DNA of 21,484 bases from a virus. This document shows, one piece after another, positions 7,401 through 16,242 of this stretch (position 1 is its first letter; every line of letters begins with the position of its first letter). The notes under the pieces are model-generated. The model did no database searches, was not told where the DNA came from, and saw only the letters and a program-made list of their open reading frames with translations. The DNA lies in IMG/VR virus record IMGVR_UViG_3300048447_000249, positions 1 through 21,484 of that record; one strand, written 5' to 3'. The position numbers and the translations under genes were made by a program.

Positions 7401-7410
7401 TATATTTATA
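7401..7410 (+). promoter_or_regulatory. Late promoter motif TATATTTATA
   Basis: An exact copy of the 10-mer lies 24 nt before the ATG at 7435 and five bases after the T run of the terminator. It would start a transcript covering the small gene, the tape measure and the baseplate genes; no further exact copy is seen downstream. Confidence 0.65.
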
Positions 7411-7434
7411 GTAGTACAAATAAGGAATAATATT

Positions 7435-7686
7435 ATGAAACTTACAGAAAAACAATCAAAAAAGATTTCTAGTGCTTTAGCTAAAAAGCATAACATGAAC
7501 GAAGGGTTGGTGGATTATATTTTTGGTAAAGTTCTCACACGTCAATTGAAAAGAGATAAAAAGTTAAATAAGATAACAAACAACTTAGATAATGCTTTGA
7601 ATAATCTTAAAAAAGAAGTAGAGAGAATGAAACAAAATGGAGAAGAGATTCCATCAGAATACAAAAGAATTTTAAACATGAAGTAA
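7435..7686 (+). CDS. Small basic helical protein, unknown
   Basis: The 83-residue product is Lys-rich. It has a short N-terminal helix (MKLTEKQSKKISSALAKKHN), an Ile-Phe-Gly turn, and a C-terminal helical stretch (residues 43-68) with a leucine/asparagine repeat (NNLDNALNNLKKEVER) that could form a coiled coil. No signal peptide or known motif is seen. It sits between the chaperone and the tape measure and shares their transcript start. It may be an assembly factor for the tape measure or a minor baseplate part. I do not recognise the family. Confidence 0.7.
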   Translation: MKLTEKQSKKISSALAKKHNMNEGLVDYIFGKVLTRQLKRDKKLNKITNNLDNALNNLKKEVERMKQNGEEIPSEYKRILNMK

Positions 7687-7699
7687 TAGGAACTTTTAA

Positions 7700-10600
7700 A
7701 TGGCCAGTAAAGAAGATTTAAAATTAGAAAAAGAATACCAAGAATCGTTGAAGATATCAGCGAGTTCTGTTGGTGCTTTACAGGCTCAACTTCAAAAAAT
7801 ACTAAACTCAAAAAAGGCTTTAAAGGATTCTACAAAAGACTACATCAAAGGCCTCCAACAAAGTGCGAATTCGTTAAACGATTCAACTTCAATTCAAAAA
7901 AAGATTGTTAGTAATCAATCTGAAATAAATAAACTTAAAAACGGTGAACATAAATTACAACAAGGTAGTAATAAGTTTACTAAGGCAGGAACTGCGGCTG
8001 CTATTAAATCATTAGAACAACAAAACTTATTATTAGATGTATATGGAAATCAACAAGCTGCTATTGAAAGAGTTGATGAAAAATCACAAGGCTTAAAAGG
8101 AAGATTTGATGAACTGATAGATAAAGCTACTGGATTTACTTCAAATATACCCATAATTGGAAATTCATTTGGAAAAGTGGCTACTAAGATGGGTGATGCA
8201 CTCAAGAATAAAGTTGGAAAAGCCGCTAAAAAATTTACATCAACTTATGCTGCTGGATTGAGAAGTGGTATGGGTAGTATGAAAGCTCTTGGTGCCGCGG
8301 GAGCAAAAGCTGGTTCAATGCTGGTAAGTGCATTTATGGGCCCACAAGCTGTAATCTTACTTATTGTTGCCGCTCTTGGAGCAGCATTCTTTGCTTTAAA
8401 ACAAATGGAAGCTGGTATGAAGGCCTTCCGAAGTGAAACAGGTCTTGTAAAAGGACAAATGGATGGGTTGGAACAAACAGCTACTAATATTGGTATGAAA
8501 ACAATGCACCTATCTGGTTCATTGGAAGAAGGTGCTAAATTAGCTGGTCAAATGGTTAAAGAATTTGGTAGTGTTGAAAAACTATCAGCTGATACTCTTG
8601 AAAATGCAGTTAAGTTATCCTTATCAATGGGTATTGGTATGGAAAATATTGCAGGTACTAATAAACTATTTCAAAACTTAAATGGATTAACTGAAGAACA
8701 AGCTCAGATGATGACTACTAATGTTGCCAAAATGGCAGAGTTAGCAGATGTATCACCTAACGCAGTTCTGAAGGATATGGCTGATAGTTCTGAAGAAATA
8801 ACAAAGTACTTCAAAGGAACACCAGCTCAATTACAGAAAGCAGCAATACAAGCCGCTAAATTTGGTACTTCATTAAAACAAGCAGGTCAAGTTGCTGGTA
8901 GTTTATTAGATTTTGAAAGTAGTATAAATGCAGAACTAGAAGCAAGTGCTATTTTAGGTACCAACTTAAATCTAAGTAGAGCTAGAGGTTTAGCCGCTCA
9001 AGGAGATATGGTTGGGGCTCAACAAGAAGTTCTTAAACAAGCAAGTAAATTAGGTGATTTAAGTAAGTTAAATGTTTATGAACAAGAGGCATTGGCCAAA
9101 GCAGCAGGAATGCCTATTGGTGATTTAATTAATCAACAAAGGATAAAACAAAAACTTGGTAAATTAAATGCTGAAGAGCAAAAAGCTATGGATGCTCTTA
9201 TGAAAAAGGGTACTGATATTTCAAAAATGACCAAGGAAGAAGCAAAAGCAGCTCTGAAAAAACAACAGATAGAAAACAAAAATGTTGAAGCTACTGAAGT
9301 AATGACCAATCAATTAAAACAACAAGGATTGGCTTTAGCATCTCAACTATTACCATTAGCAACTGGTTTTATGAAATTAATTTCAGGTCTTAAACCTTTA
9401 TTTAAAGGATTTATCTCACCTATAATGGCAGCCTTTAAAGGTATAGGTAGTGCTTTCAAAACAATACAAGATGCTATAAGTTCGGCATTTGGTAAGGGTT
9501 CAGCTGCATTTGGTTTTTCTAAAATTCTCGAAACCATAGGAAGAATACTTTCTATCTTTATTGTTGCTCCTATTAATATGATGGCCAATGGAATAAAAGC
9601 GGTAGCGGGTATTGCGGGTGGTTTGATGAATATCTTTAAAGGTATAGCAAGTTTCGATATGGGTATGATATTCGATGGACTAAAAGATGTTGGAATAGGT
9701 ATTATACGAACTATAAAAGCAGTTCCGATAGTTCTTATTGAATCACTCTTTCAAATGTTTCCATCAGTTGCAGCCTTCTTTACAAATCTTTGGACAAAAA
9801 CAAAAGATATACTAACTGAAGTATTCTCAGGAATCAATCCATTTAAAGGATTGGGTGAAACTATTAAAGGACCTATTGAATCTATAAAAAAATCTTTTGG
9901 TTCTATTAAAGAAACATTTTCAAATATATTTTCATCAATTGGAGAAGCATTTAAACCCATCAAAGATGCATTTGCATCAATATTTTCTGGTGGTGGTGAA
10001 AGTGGTGGTTTTATAAAAACATTACAATCAGTATTTAGTTTTATTGGAAAGATAGTAGCTGGTACTATTGGTGTAGTATTTAATGTAATAGGTAAAATCA
10101 TGCAACCAGTAGCAAAAATATTTGGTTTTATTGGAAAAATAGTAGCTGGTACTATTGGTGTAGTATTTAAGGTAATTGCTAATATAGTAAATCATATAGG
10201 AAATGTATTTAAAACTATAAAAGGAGTACTTTCGGGTGATATTGGAATTGGTGATGCCTTACTATCCATTGGAGAATCATTCTTGAATGTATTTACAAGT
10301 ATTCCAGGTATCTTATGGGAAGGATTTAAATCTGTATTTGGTGGATTAGGTGAATGGTTATCTGAAAAGTTCATGCTTGCGGTTAGTAGTTTAGGTGATT
10401 TCTTTAGTAGTTTAGGTGATTCATTTGTTGGTATATTTAAAAGTATAGGTTCTAAAATAAAAGAAAAAATCACAGGATTCTTACCTAATTGGGCCAAAAA
10501 GTTAATTGGGGTTGAACCATCAGATGCTTCCGAGGCACAGAGTGCTGTATCAGATGGTGGTTCGATAGATGATGGTATTGTACAAAATGGTAAAGTAATA

Positions 10601-10939
10601 ACTACAAACCCAAAAGATACTATTCTTGCAACAAAAGACCCGAGTGGGTTATTTGGTGGTGTAGCTGAAAAAGCAGAAGGTTTATTCAATATGCCTAACC
10701 CACTACAAGATGCCGCATCATCCATTGGTTCAGCAATTGGAGGTATATTTGATAATATAACAGGTGAATCTGAAGAAAAACATAATGAAAAATTACTTAA
10801 AAAGTTAGATGTATTAATTGATACAGTTGCCGCAGGTGCTATAATTAATATGGATGGAGAAGCTGTTGCTAGAACAAGTGGTGGTAAGATGGATAAAGCA
10901 TTAGGTAGGTTTAATCAATTTGTAAGAAGTAATTCATAA
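7700..10939 (+). CDS. Tail tape measure protein
   Basis: The 1079-residue product is the longest in the window and lies after the chaperone, as expected. Its N-terminal 200 residues are helical and Gln/Lys-rich. A hydrophobic membrane-like segment follows at about 216-233 (AVILLIVAALGAAFFAL). Residues 240-560 are Ala/Leu/Gln-rich helices. Residues 560-960 are Gly/Ile/Phe-rich amphipathic segments, including a tandem duplication. The C-terminal region includes GSIDDGIVQNGKVITTNPKD, a pattern seen near the end of many phage tape measure proteins. The protein sets tail length inside the tube and helps DNA cross the inner membrane. T4 gp29 has 590 residues, so this tail may be markedly longer than T4's. 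It starts 13 nt after the preceding stop. Confidence 0.92.
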   Translation: MASKEDLKLEKEYQESLKISASSVGALQAQLQKILNSKKALKDSTKDYIKGLQQSANSLNDSTSIQKKIVSNQSEINKLKNGEHKLQQGSNKFTKAGTAAAIKSLEQQNLLLDVYGNQQAAIERVDEKSQGLKGRFDELIDKATGFTSNIPIIGNSFGKVATKMGDALKNKVGKAAKKFTSTYAAGLRSGMGSMKALGAAGAKAGSMLVSAFMGPQAVILLIVAALGAAFFALKQMEAGMKAFRSETGLVKGQMDGLEQTATNIGMKTMHLSGSLEEGAKLAGQMVKEFGSVEKLSADTLENAVKLSLSMGIGMENIAGTNKLFQNLNGLTEEQAQMMTTNVAKMAELADVSPNAVLKDMADSSEEITKYFKGTPAQLQKAAIQAAKFGTSLKQAGQVAGSLLDFESSINAELEASAILGTNLNLSRARGLAAQGDMVGAQQEVLKQASKLGDLSKLNVYEQEALAKAAGMPIGDLINQQRIKQKLGKLNAEEQKAMDALMKKGTDISKMTKEEAKAALKKQQIENKNVEATEVMTNQLKQQGLALASQLLPLATGFMKLISGLKPLFKGFISPIMAAFKGIGSAFKTIQDAISSAFGKGSAAFGFSKILETIGRILSIFIVAPINMMANGIKAVAGIAGGLMNIFKGIASFDMGMIFDGLKDVGIGIIRTIKAVPIVLIESLFQMFPSVAAFFTNLWTKTKDILTEVFSGINPFKGLGETIKGPIESIKKSFGSIKETFSNIFSSIGEAFKPIKDAFASIFSGGGESGGFIKTLQSVFSFIGKIVAGTIGVVFNVIGKIMQPVAKIFGFIGKIVAGTIGVVFKVIANIVNHIGNVFKTIKGVLSGDIGIGDALLSIGESFLNVFTSIPGILWEGFKSVFGGLGEWLSEKFMLAVSSLGDFFSSLGDSFVGIFKSIGSKIKEKITGFLPNWAKKLIGVEPSDASEAQSAVSDGGSIDDGIVQNGKVITTNPKDTILATKDPSGLFGGVAEKAEGLFNMPNPLQDAASSIGSAIGGIFDNITGESEEKHNEKLLKKLDVLIDTVAAGAIINMDGEAVARTSGGKMDKALGRFNQFVRSNS
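10038..10172 (+). repeat. Tandem duplication in tape measure gene, 87-nt period
   Basis: Positions 10038-10085 and 10125-10172 are nearly identical, with a single G/A difference through the first 44 bases, offset by 87 nt (29 codons). Each encodes FIGKIVAGTIGVVF (residues 781-794 and 810-823). The near-identity at DNA level, unlike the diverged sequence around it, points to recent duplication. Because the period is in frame, it changes protein length by 29 residues. Confidence 0.85.
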
Positions 10940-10953
10940 AGGGAAAAAGATAT

Positions 10954-13017
10954 ATGCCAACTATATTAGAACTATTTAAAGAATCTCCTCAAGATAAGGC
11001 AGTTAATTCAGCTGCTAATGAATCTAAAGGTGGATTTAAACAAGATGTAACTAATTTTGTTCAACAAGAATTGAATGGTATTAGAAAAGCATCCCTTGTT
11101 GATATAAATAATCCATTGATATATGGTAATCAAGCAGTTCGTATAGCACAAAGAACAACTCCTGATAAGGAGGATATGACTGCTGGTATTGTAGAAGGAG
11201 CTACTGGTGGATTAGGTCTTAATAAAGTAATTGGTAAAGCTAGAGATGCTGTAAATAGTGTATTAGGTATACCTGAAACAACATTACCATCAAGGGTAAT
11301 AAAATTAGATGGTTCGAAAAAAGGTTCAATTACCTTTTCAGAAAACTTATCATCTGAACCTATAACATTAGCTTCTTATGGTAAGAATGGTACCGAACTT
11401 GGAAAACTTCTAAAACAATCAGGTGGGAATCCATCTACAATAGTAAAACAAGCAGTTGGTGGTGGAATAGGAATGGCCAAAGATAAACTCAGAGGAGCTT
11501 TATTTGGAAGTCCAGGAACCATAGGTGATGCTATTGGTGATAACAATAATAAAAACTTAGAATATCATAATGATAACACATATTCTCAGGTATTAAAAGA
11601 TACATCAAGAGCAGCTTCTCGTAATATATTTGATGAGGGTGGAGAAATGGGTGCAGATACACATCTTCCTTTTGCAAATAAAAGTAAAGAACAACTTGAT
11701 TTTAGTTTAGTATCACCAATTTATGGTTTAGATAGAACTAATTCCGATGGTAAGTTTGGAAAATCTGAAAATGCATTTACATATAAAACAGGTAAGGATG
11801 TTATAAAAAATGTACCTGGTTATTCACCAGATAAAAAATTTACTGATAACGAAAGATTTAAACAAGGATGGGATGATATAAGTAAAATATTTGGAGGAAC
11901 TTCACTTGCTGATAGTAATGGAAAATATATTGATGCTGGTGGAACTGAAGTAGAAAAATCTAAAATGGAACAATATGATATAATACCATTTTGGATATCA
12001 GGACTAGATGCCAGTAAAGCTATATTTTTCAAATGTATTATCTCAGGTTTATCTGAAACATCTACACCATCATGGGCAGGTAATAAGTTTGTAGGTAATC
12101 CTTACAACTATTACACTTACGATGGAGTTGAAAGAGCATTAACTTTTTCTTTTGATATTTATTGTACTAATCAAGGTGAGTTAACTAATAATTGGGAAAA
12201 AATTACAGCTTTAACTAAAAAAACATATCCAACCATTGTAAATGGTATTTCAAATCCACCATTCATAAAATTTAGATTAGGTGATTTGTATAATGGTAAA
12301 ATAGGATTTATAGAATCCTTAACATATACTTTTCCAGATAATGGTACATGGGAAAGTCAATCATCTGGAATCTTATTACCAAAGTTTATAAATGCTTCCT
12401 TGACAATCAAGTTTGTTGAAATGCCAGGAAGTGAACTATCATTATATAGTTATGAAAAATCAGATGAGGCTATTGAAGAGATAAAAGAAAAAACTTCTCC
12501 TTCTGGTGATGGAGCTAATGAACAATCACAGACAGGTGATGGTGCACAAGTAAAAGTAACTGTAAATCCTAAAACAGGAGAAACTACTAGTACACCAGAA
12601 AAAGAAGAAGGTGGTAGTGGTACTCAAAATCTTGATGGTGGAGCTGAAAAAACACCTGAACAATTAAAAGAAGAAGCTATTGCAGCTTACAAATCAAAAA
12701 GAGCAGCCACCATTAAAGAACGATTAAAAGAAGTAAAAGGAAAAGGAATTGACCCTAACCTTATTTATTTGGGTAAGTCAATAGCTAACGATTTTGAAAT
12801 AGATATTTCAAGTATTAAGAAAGAAAAAGAAAATGCTTATTCATATATGAGAAACTATACTTTTTATGGAACTCCACGAACTCAAAAAATGGTAGGGTTT
12901 GATGATGGACCAGGTGGTTCTCATTCATTAAGTTATGATTATTGGCCTGGTAGAAATAAGGCAGATGAAGAACAAAGAATAGCTGAAAATTCTCAATATT
13001 CAGATATATTTGGTTAA
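10954..13017 (+). CDS. Baseplate / tail tube initiator protein (gp48/gp54- or U-like)
   Basis: The 687-residue product has a recognisable core at about 340-495: YDIIPFWISGLDASKAIFFK, then SPSW-like TPSWAGNKFVGNP, YNYYTYDGVERALTFSFDIY, an ELTNNWEKITALTKKTYP segment, and a LTIKFVEMPG strand. This pattern is found in phage baseplate proteins that cap the baseplate and start tube polymerisation. The N-terminal 330 residues are Gly/Asn-rich without a recognised domain. Residues about 505-570 are a low-complexity Gly/Glu/Thr linker (SPSGDGANEQSQTGDGAQ), followed by a charged helix and a Tyr-rich tail. It lies 14 nt after the tape measure and 11 nt before the LysM baseplate gene. The core assignment is fairly secure. 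The exact T4 or P2 counterpart is not. Confidence 0.7.
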   Translation: MPTILELFKESPQDKAVNSAANESKGGFKQDVTNFVQQELNGIRKASLVDINNPLIYGNQAVRIAQRTTPDKEDMTAGIVEGATGGLGLNKVIGKARDAVNSVLGIPETTLPSRVIKLDGSKKGSITFSENLSSEPITLASYGKNGTELGKLLKQSGGNPSTIVKQAVGGGIGMAKDKLRGALFGSPGTIGDAIGDNNNKNLEYHNDNTYSQVLKDTSRAASRNIFDEGGEMGADTHLPFANKSKEQLDFSLVSPIYGLDRTNSDGKFGKSENAFTYKTGKDVIKNVPGYSPDKKFTDNERFKQGWDDISKIFGGTSLADSNGKYIDAGGTEVEKSKMEQYDIIPFWISGLDASKAIFFKCIISGLSETSTPSWAGNKFVGNPYNYYTYDGVERALTFSFDIYCTNQGELTNNWEKITALTKKTYPTIVNGISNPPFIKFRLGDLYNGKIGFIESLTYTFPDNGTWESQSSGILLPKFINASLTIKFVEMPGSELSLYSYEKSDEAIEEIKEKTSPSGDGANEQSQTGDGAQVKVTVNPKTGETTSTPEKEEGGSGTQNLDGGAEKTPEQLKEEAIAAYKSKRAATIKERLKEVKGKGIDPNLIYLGKSIANDFEIDISSIKKEKENAYSYMRNYTFYGTPRTQKMVGFDDGPGGSHSLSYDYWPGRNKADEEQRIAENSQYSDIFG

Positions 13018-13028
13018 AATAAAACATT

Positions 13029-13325
13029 ATGGCGAACAGTAGATACGATAATAATAAAATACAGAAATTAAAGGATGGTAGACGAGTTTTTAGAAGCCGT
13101 TTATATCCCAACATCCCTTTGTCTGATAAAGATATTTATATAGTAACTCAAACGGGTGATAGACTGGATTCATTAGCTAATGAATATTATGGTGATTCTT
13201 CATTATGGTGGATAATAGCAACTGCTAACAATTTACATGATGTTACATTCGCGATGCCAGATGGTACTACACTTAGAATACCTGTAAATTACAGTAAGAT
13301 TGTTAATGATTTTAGAAAATTATAG
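13029..13325 (+). CDS. LysM-domain baseplate protein (T4 gp53 / P2 gpX-like)
   Basis: The 98-residue product carries a LysM-like fold: an IYIVTQTGDRLDSLANEYYG segment, then DSSLWWIIATANNLHD and a C-terminal MPDGTTLRIPV strand. In contractile phages this small domain clamps baseplate subunits together rather than binding peptidoglycan. An Arg-rich N-terminus (GRRVFRSRLYPNIP) precedes the domain. Its place directly before the hub gene agrees with gpX-gpD in P2 and XkdP-XkdQ in PBSX. Only three bases separate it from the hub gene, so the two are probably translated together. Confidence 0.88.
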   Translation: MANSRYDNNKIQKLKDGRRVFRSRLYPNIPLSDKDIYIVTQTGDRLDSLANEYYGDSSLWWIIATANNLHDVTFAMPDGTTLRIPVNYSKIVNDFRKL

Positions 13326-13328
13326 TTT

Positions 13329-15821
13329 ATGTTTTTTCCAAAATACTCAAATATATATCCTGAATTAAAAGACGTTCTATATAATAGAGCAGCTCAAACT
13401 ACAAACGTATATCAACAAGGTGGTGTAAGTGGATTAACATCATGGATACGAGTTATATCATCAGTTGAAGTTGGTGATACTAACGGTTTGGTAATGCAAT
13501 CTATACATGGAGGTCAAAACTTTGATTCTGTATATGGTAATAATGAAAAACCAGGTATGTTGGGTTACGCTTTAGATATGACAACTCCAGTTGAAATAGA
13601 TGGTATAGGGAGGGGTCTAAGACCTTCTCCTATCATTACAGGTGTGAGTATAAATGAAATGGCTAGAGGTTCTTTAAAACAATCAGAATTTACTGTTAAG
13701 TGTTTTACAAAAGAACAAATGAACAAAATACAAAAATTCCTTCTTGAACCAGGATTTCATATTTTACTAGAATGTGGTTGGAATGTAGCAGATTCATATA
13801 ATCAGAGAATTGGAGGAGGTGGTGCTATTGACCCATGTCAAATAGCAGCTTATGATAATTGGAACGTTATTAGAGAAAAAAGAAAATTATCTAAGTATCA
13901 ATACGATGCAACTTTAGGTATAGTAGTTGGTGGTGGTGTATCATTTGCAGATGGAGAATCATACGAATTAAAAGTAAAAATATCAGGAGCTGGTATAGCC
14001 GCTGAATATATGCAAACACATCGAGGAGGTAATTCAACTGATTCTGCAGGTGATGGACAAGAAGACCCATTCCCACCAGAAAATGTAGGAAAGAGTACAC
14101 CTGGTCAGCAACTATTCAAACAGATGTTTAATTCTTTACCTAAGTTTAAACAATCTAGTGTTATAAAAAAATGGAGTAGTAATAATGATAAAAATGGAAA
14201 TAATTGGGCCTATGAAGGAAACTATGTAAACTTTGATGAGGTTGCAAGAGATACATTATCTGAAGCTTTACAAAAAGGAACAACTATTACTAATAAGGGT
14301 GGGGATTCTGTTAAAATTCCAACGAATGTAGAAATATTTGATAAGGAAAGATTTATTAGATTTGAATTAGCTGTTGAAATATTAAATGATTTTATCATAG
14401 ATTTAGAATCACAACCATCTGATTGTCCAAATTTGGATACAAAAAATTTAACTATTAATATTAAAGATACTCCAATAAAAGCATTTCCACATATGTGGAG
14501 TACTGATAAATCTACTTTATATATACCAAATACAACAGCACCTAACTTTTCTCTAAAAAAATCTTTATTTGGTGAACCTGGTGAAGAAATTAAATATATT
14601 AATTATGATGATTTAAATAATAATGATAATATAGCTAATTTACATCCATTAGTTGAAGAGGCCCCAAGTGGAGATGAAAGAGCAGAATTAAACGGTTCAG
14701 CAAATGACCCAGCAACAGGTCAATCAAGACCAGTTCCTTTTGCATTTCCATGTTTATATGATTTAGATGAAACTATAATAACACACGATTGTGATGATAC
14801 TGTTTTACCATTAACCGAAAAACGAGGATTTTGGGGATGGTTAAAAGATTTATATATAAACTATGATTTCTTTGTAGAATGTCTAAATAAACCAAACTTT
14901 AACACACGAGATGTTTTATATGAAATGTTAAATGGTTTGAGTAGTGGATGTAATTCATTATGGGATTTTCAGATAATGGAACAACCAAAAACAGATGACC
15001 CTAACGGCCCAGCTGAACTAAGAGTAGTAGATTTTAACTTTACAGGAAAAACCGAACCAGATGATGAGGATATGGCAACTTTCCAAACGAGAGGTACAGA
15101 ATCACCATTTACATCGGTTAATTTTAACATGAGTGTTCAAGGAGCTATGATGAGTTCTATCATGATTAAAAAAATGAGTAAAAATAAGAAAGATGCTTCA
15201 GGAGATAGTCAACCTATTATGTTTGGTTCTGTTTTCGATGAAACATCGGTAGACCGAGTGGGAACTATATTGATGAGACAACAACTTGATGGTCAAGAGA
15301 GTGAATCTGATAGTACAGATACCTCTGATGAAGAAAGTGAACCAACCGAAGAAGAAACAGCTAAAGCAAAAGCTTTTGAAGTATTTGCACAGAGAGCTGG
15401 ATTGTTTTCAAGATATCAAGATAGAAAACAAGTTTTAAGTGGTGTTGGTAAAGATGGAACAACTGAAAACGTAAAAGAAGCTATTGAAACATTACTTTGT
15501 ATTGGTACATGGAATGACCCAACTGCCTTAAAATCGGTAGAACTAATCGATAGAGGTTTAAAATCAGCAGCTGTAAGTGGAGAACAACCAAAATCTGATA
15601 ACAATGTCCAAAATCCACCACTTGGATTAGCTCAAGTAGATTTTACAGTACATGGTGTTAGTGGATTTAAAGTTGGTGATAAAGTTAGATTTGAGGGAAT
15701 ACCTGATAAGTATGGTTACCCTAACTTTTTTCAAGTTATGAAGGTAGGACATTCTATTAGTGGAAATCAATGGATGACTGATGTTAAAACAGAAATGAGA
15801 ATGATAGGAAGTGAGAAATAA
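13329..15821 (+). CDS. Baseplate hub protein (gp27 / gpD-like)
   Basis: The 830-residue product has hub features at both ends. The N-terminal part contains RPSPIITGVSINEMARGSLK followed by EFTVKCFTKEQMNKIQKFLL, a beta-barrel segment seen in hub proteins of large phages. The C-terminal part has VDFTVHGVSGFKVGDKVRFE, then YPNFFQVMKVGHSISGNQW and a final strand TDVKTEMRMIG, the standard ending of gp27/gpD-type hubs. The middle (about 220-690) is variable and includes a Glu/Ser/Asp-rich stretch near 655-680. Hub trimers connect tube, spike and baseplate wedges. No lysozyme motif was seen, so peptidoglycan cleavage is presumably encoded elsewhere. Its stop overlaps the next start as TAATG. Confidence 0.8.
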   Translation: MFFPKYSNIYPELKDVLYNRAAQTTNVYQQGGVSGLTSWIRVISSVEVGDTNGLVMQSIHGGQNFDSVYGNNEKPGMLGYALDMTTPVEIDGIGRGLRPSPIITGVSINEMARGSLKQSEFTVKCFTKEQMNKIQKFLLEPGFHILLECGWNVADSYNQRIGGGGAIDPCQIAAYDNWNVIREKRKLSKYQYDATLGIVVGGGVSFADGESYELKVKISGAGIAAEYMQTHRGGNSTDSAGDGQEDPFPPENVGKSTPGQQLFKQMFNSLPKFKQSSVIKKWSSNNDKNGNNWAYEGNYVNFDEVARDTLSEALQKGTTITNKGGDSVKIPTNVEIFDKERFIRFELAVEILNDFIIDLESQPSDCPNLDTKNLTINIKDTPIKAFPHMWSTDKSTLYIPNTTAPNFSLKKSLFGEPGEEIKYINYDDLNNNDNIANLHPLVEEAPSGDERAELNGSANDPATGQSRPVPFAFPCLYDLDETIITHDCDDTVLPLTEKRGFWGWLKDLYINYDFFVECLNKPNFNTRDVLYEMLNGLSSGCNSLWDFQIMEQPKTDDPNGPAELRVVDFNFTGKTEPDDEDMATFQTRGTESPFTSVNFNMSVQGAMMSSIMIKKMSKNKKDASGDSQPIMFGSVFDETSVDRVGTILMRQQLDGQESESDSTDTSDEESEPTEEETAKAKAFEVFAQRAGLFSRYQDRKQVLSGVGKDGTTENVKEAIETLLCIGTWNDPTALKSVELIDRGLKSAAVSGEQPKSDNNVQNPPLGLAQVDFTVHGVSGFKVGDKVRFEGIPDKYGYPNFFQVMKVGHSISGNQWMTDVKTEMRMIGSEK

Positions 15822-16210
15822 TGGATTCAAATTTTAAAAGATATAGCCAAATTATAAAAAAAACTCCAAAGGAGATTAGTATTATTGCGTATTTGCCAGT
15901 CTTAAAAGATGTGGATTATCGTAGAGGATTTGTTAAAAGATATTTTATTCAAAAAACTAACGATAAAGGTTCTCCTATATATGAGATTTCCAAAAGAGAT
16001 AGAAATAGGTTTATAACTAATTCTTTATATACTATTGTTGAATTAAAATGGAGAATAAAAGGCCCAATGGAAACACAATATGATTCAGTCGGTAATATTA
16101 CAGATAAAGCTGTATCTGAATCAAATAGAATATCAATAAAACTAGTATCTCATTTGATACCTACATTAAAATTATATTTACCAAATTTATTACAATTTTA
16201 TAAAAGTTAA
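15821..16210 (+). CDS. Small protein after baseplate hub, probable tail-associated, unknown
   Basis: The 129-residue product is basic and starts at an ATG overlapping the hub stop codon (TAATG), so translation is coupled. It has two visible blocks: KDVDYRRGFVKRYFIQKTND, and ELKWRIKGPMETQYDSVG followed by a C-terminal hydrophobic helix (LVSHLIPTLKLYLPNLLQFY). No signal peptide, catalytic motif or metal-binding pattern is seen. Position and coupling suggest a baseplate component made in amounts matched to the hub. I do not recognise the family. Confidence 0.75.
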   Translation: MDSNFKRYSQIIKKTPKEISIIAYLPVLKDVDYRRGFVKRYFIQKTNDKGSPIYEISKRDRNRFITNSLYTIVELKWRIKGPMETQYDSVGNITDKAVSESNRISIKLVSHLIPTLKLYLPNLLQFYKS

Positions 16211-16242
16211 TATATATACATATACAAAGTAAAATATGTTAT

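Noticed and set aside
9343-10725. Long minus-strand open frames opposite the tape measure gene (9343-9588, 9751-10101, 10192-10725)
   Set aside because: They mirror the codon pattern of the tape measure gene, have no promoter or ribosome binding site, and every supported gene is on the + strand.
16211-16242. TATATATACATATAC before the PhyH gene as a sixth late promoter
   Set aside because: It lacks the exact TATATTTATA and is simple AT repeat, so it cannot be told from background in this AT-rich genome.
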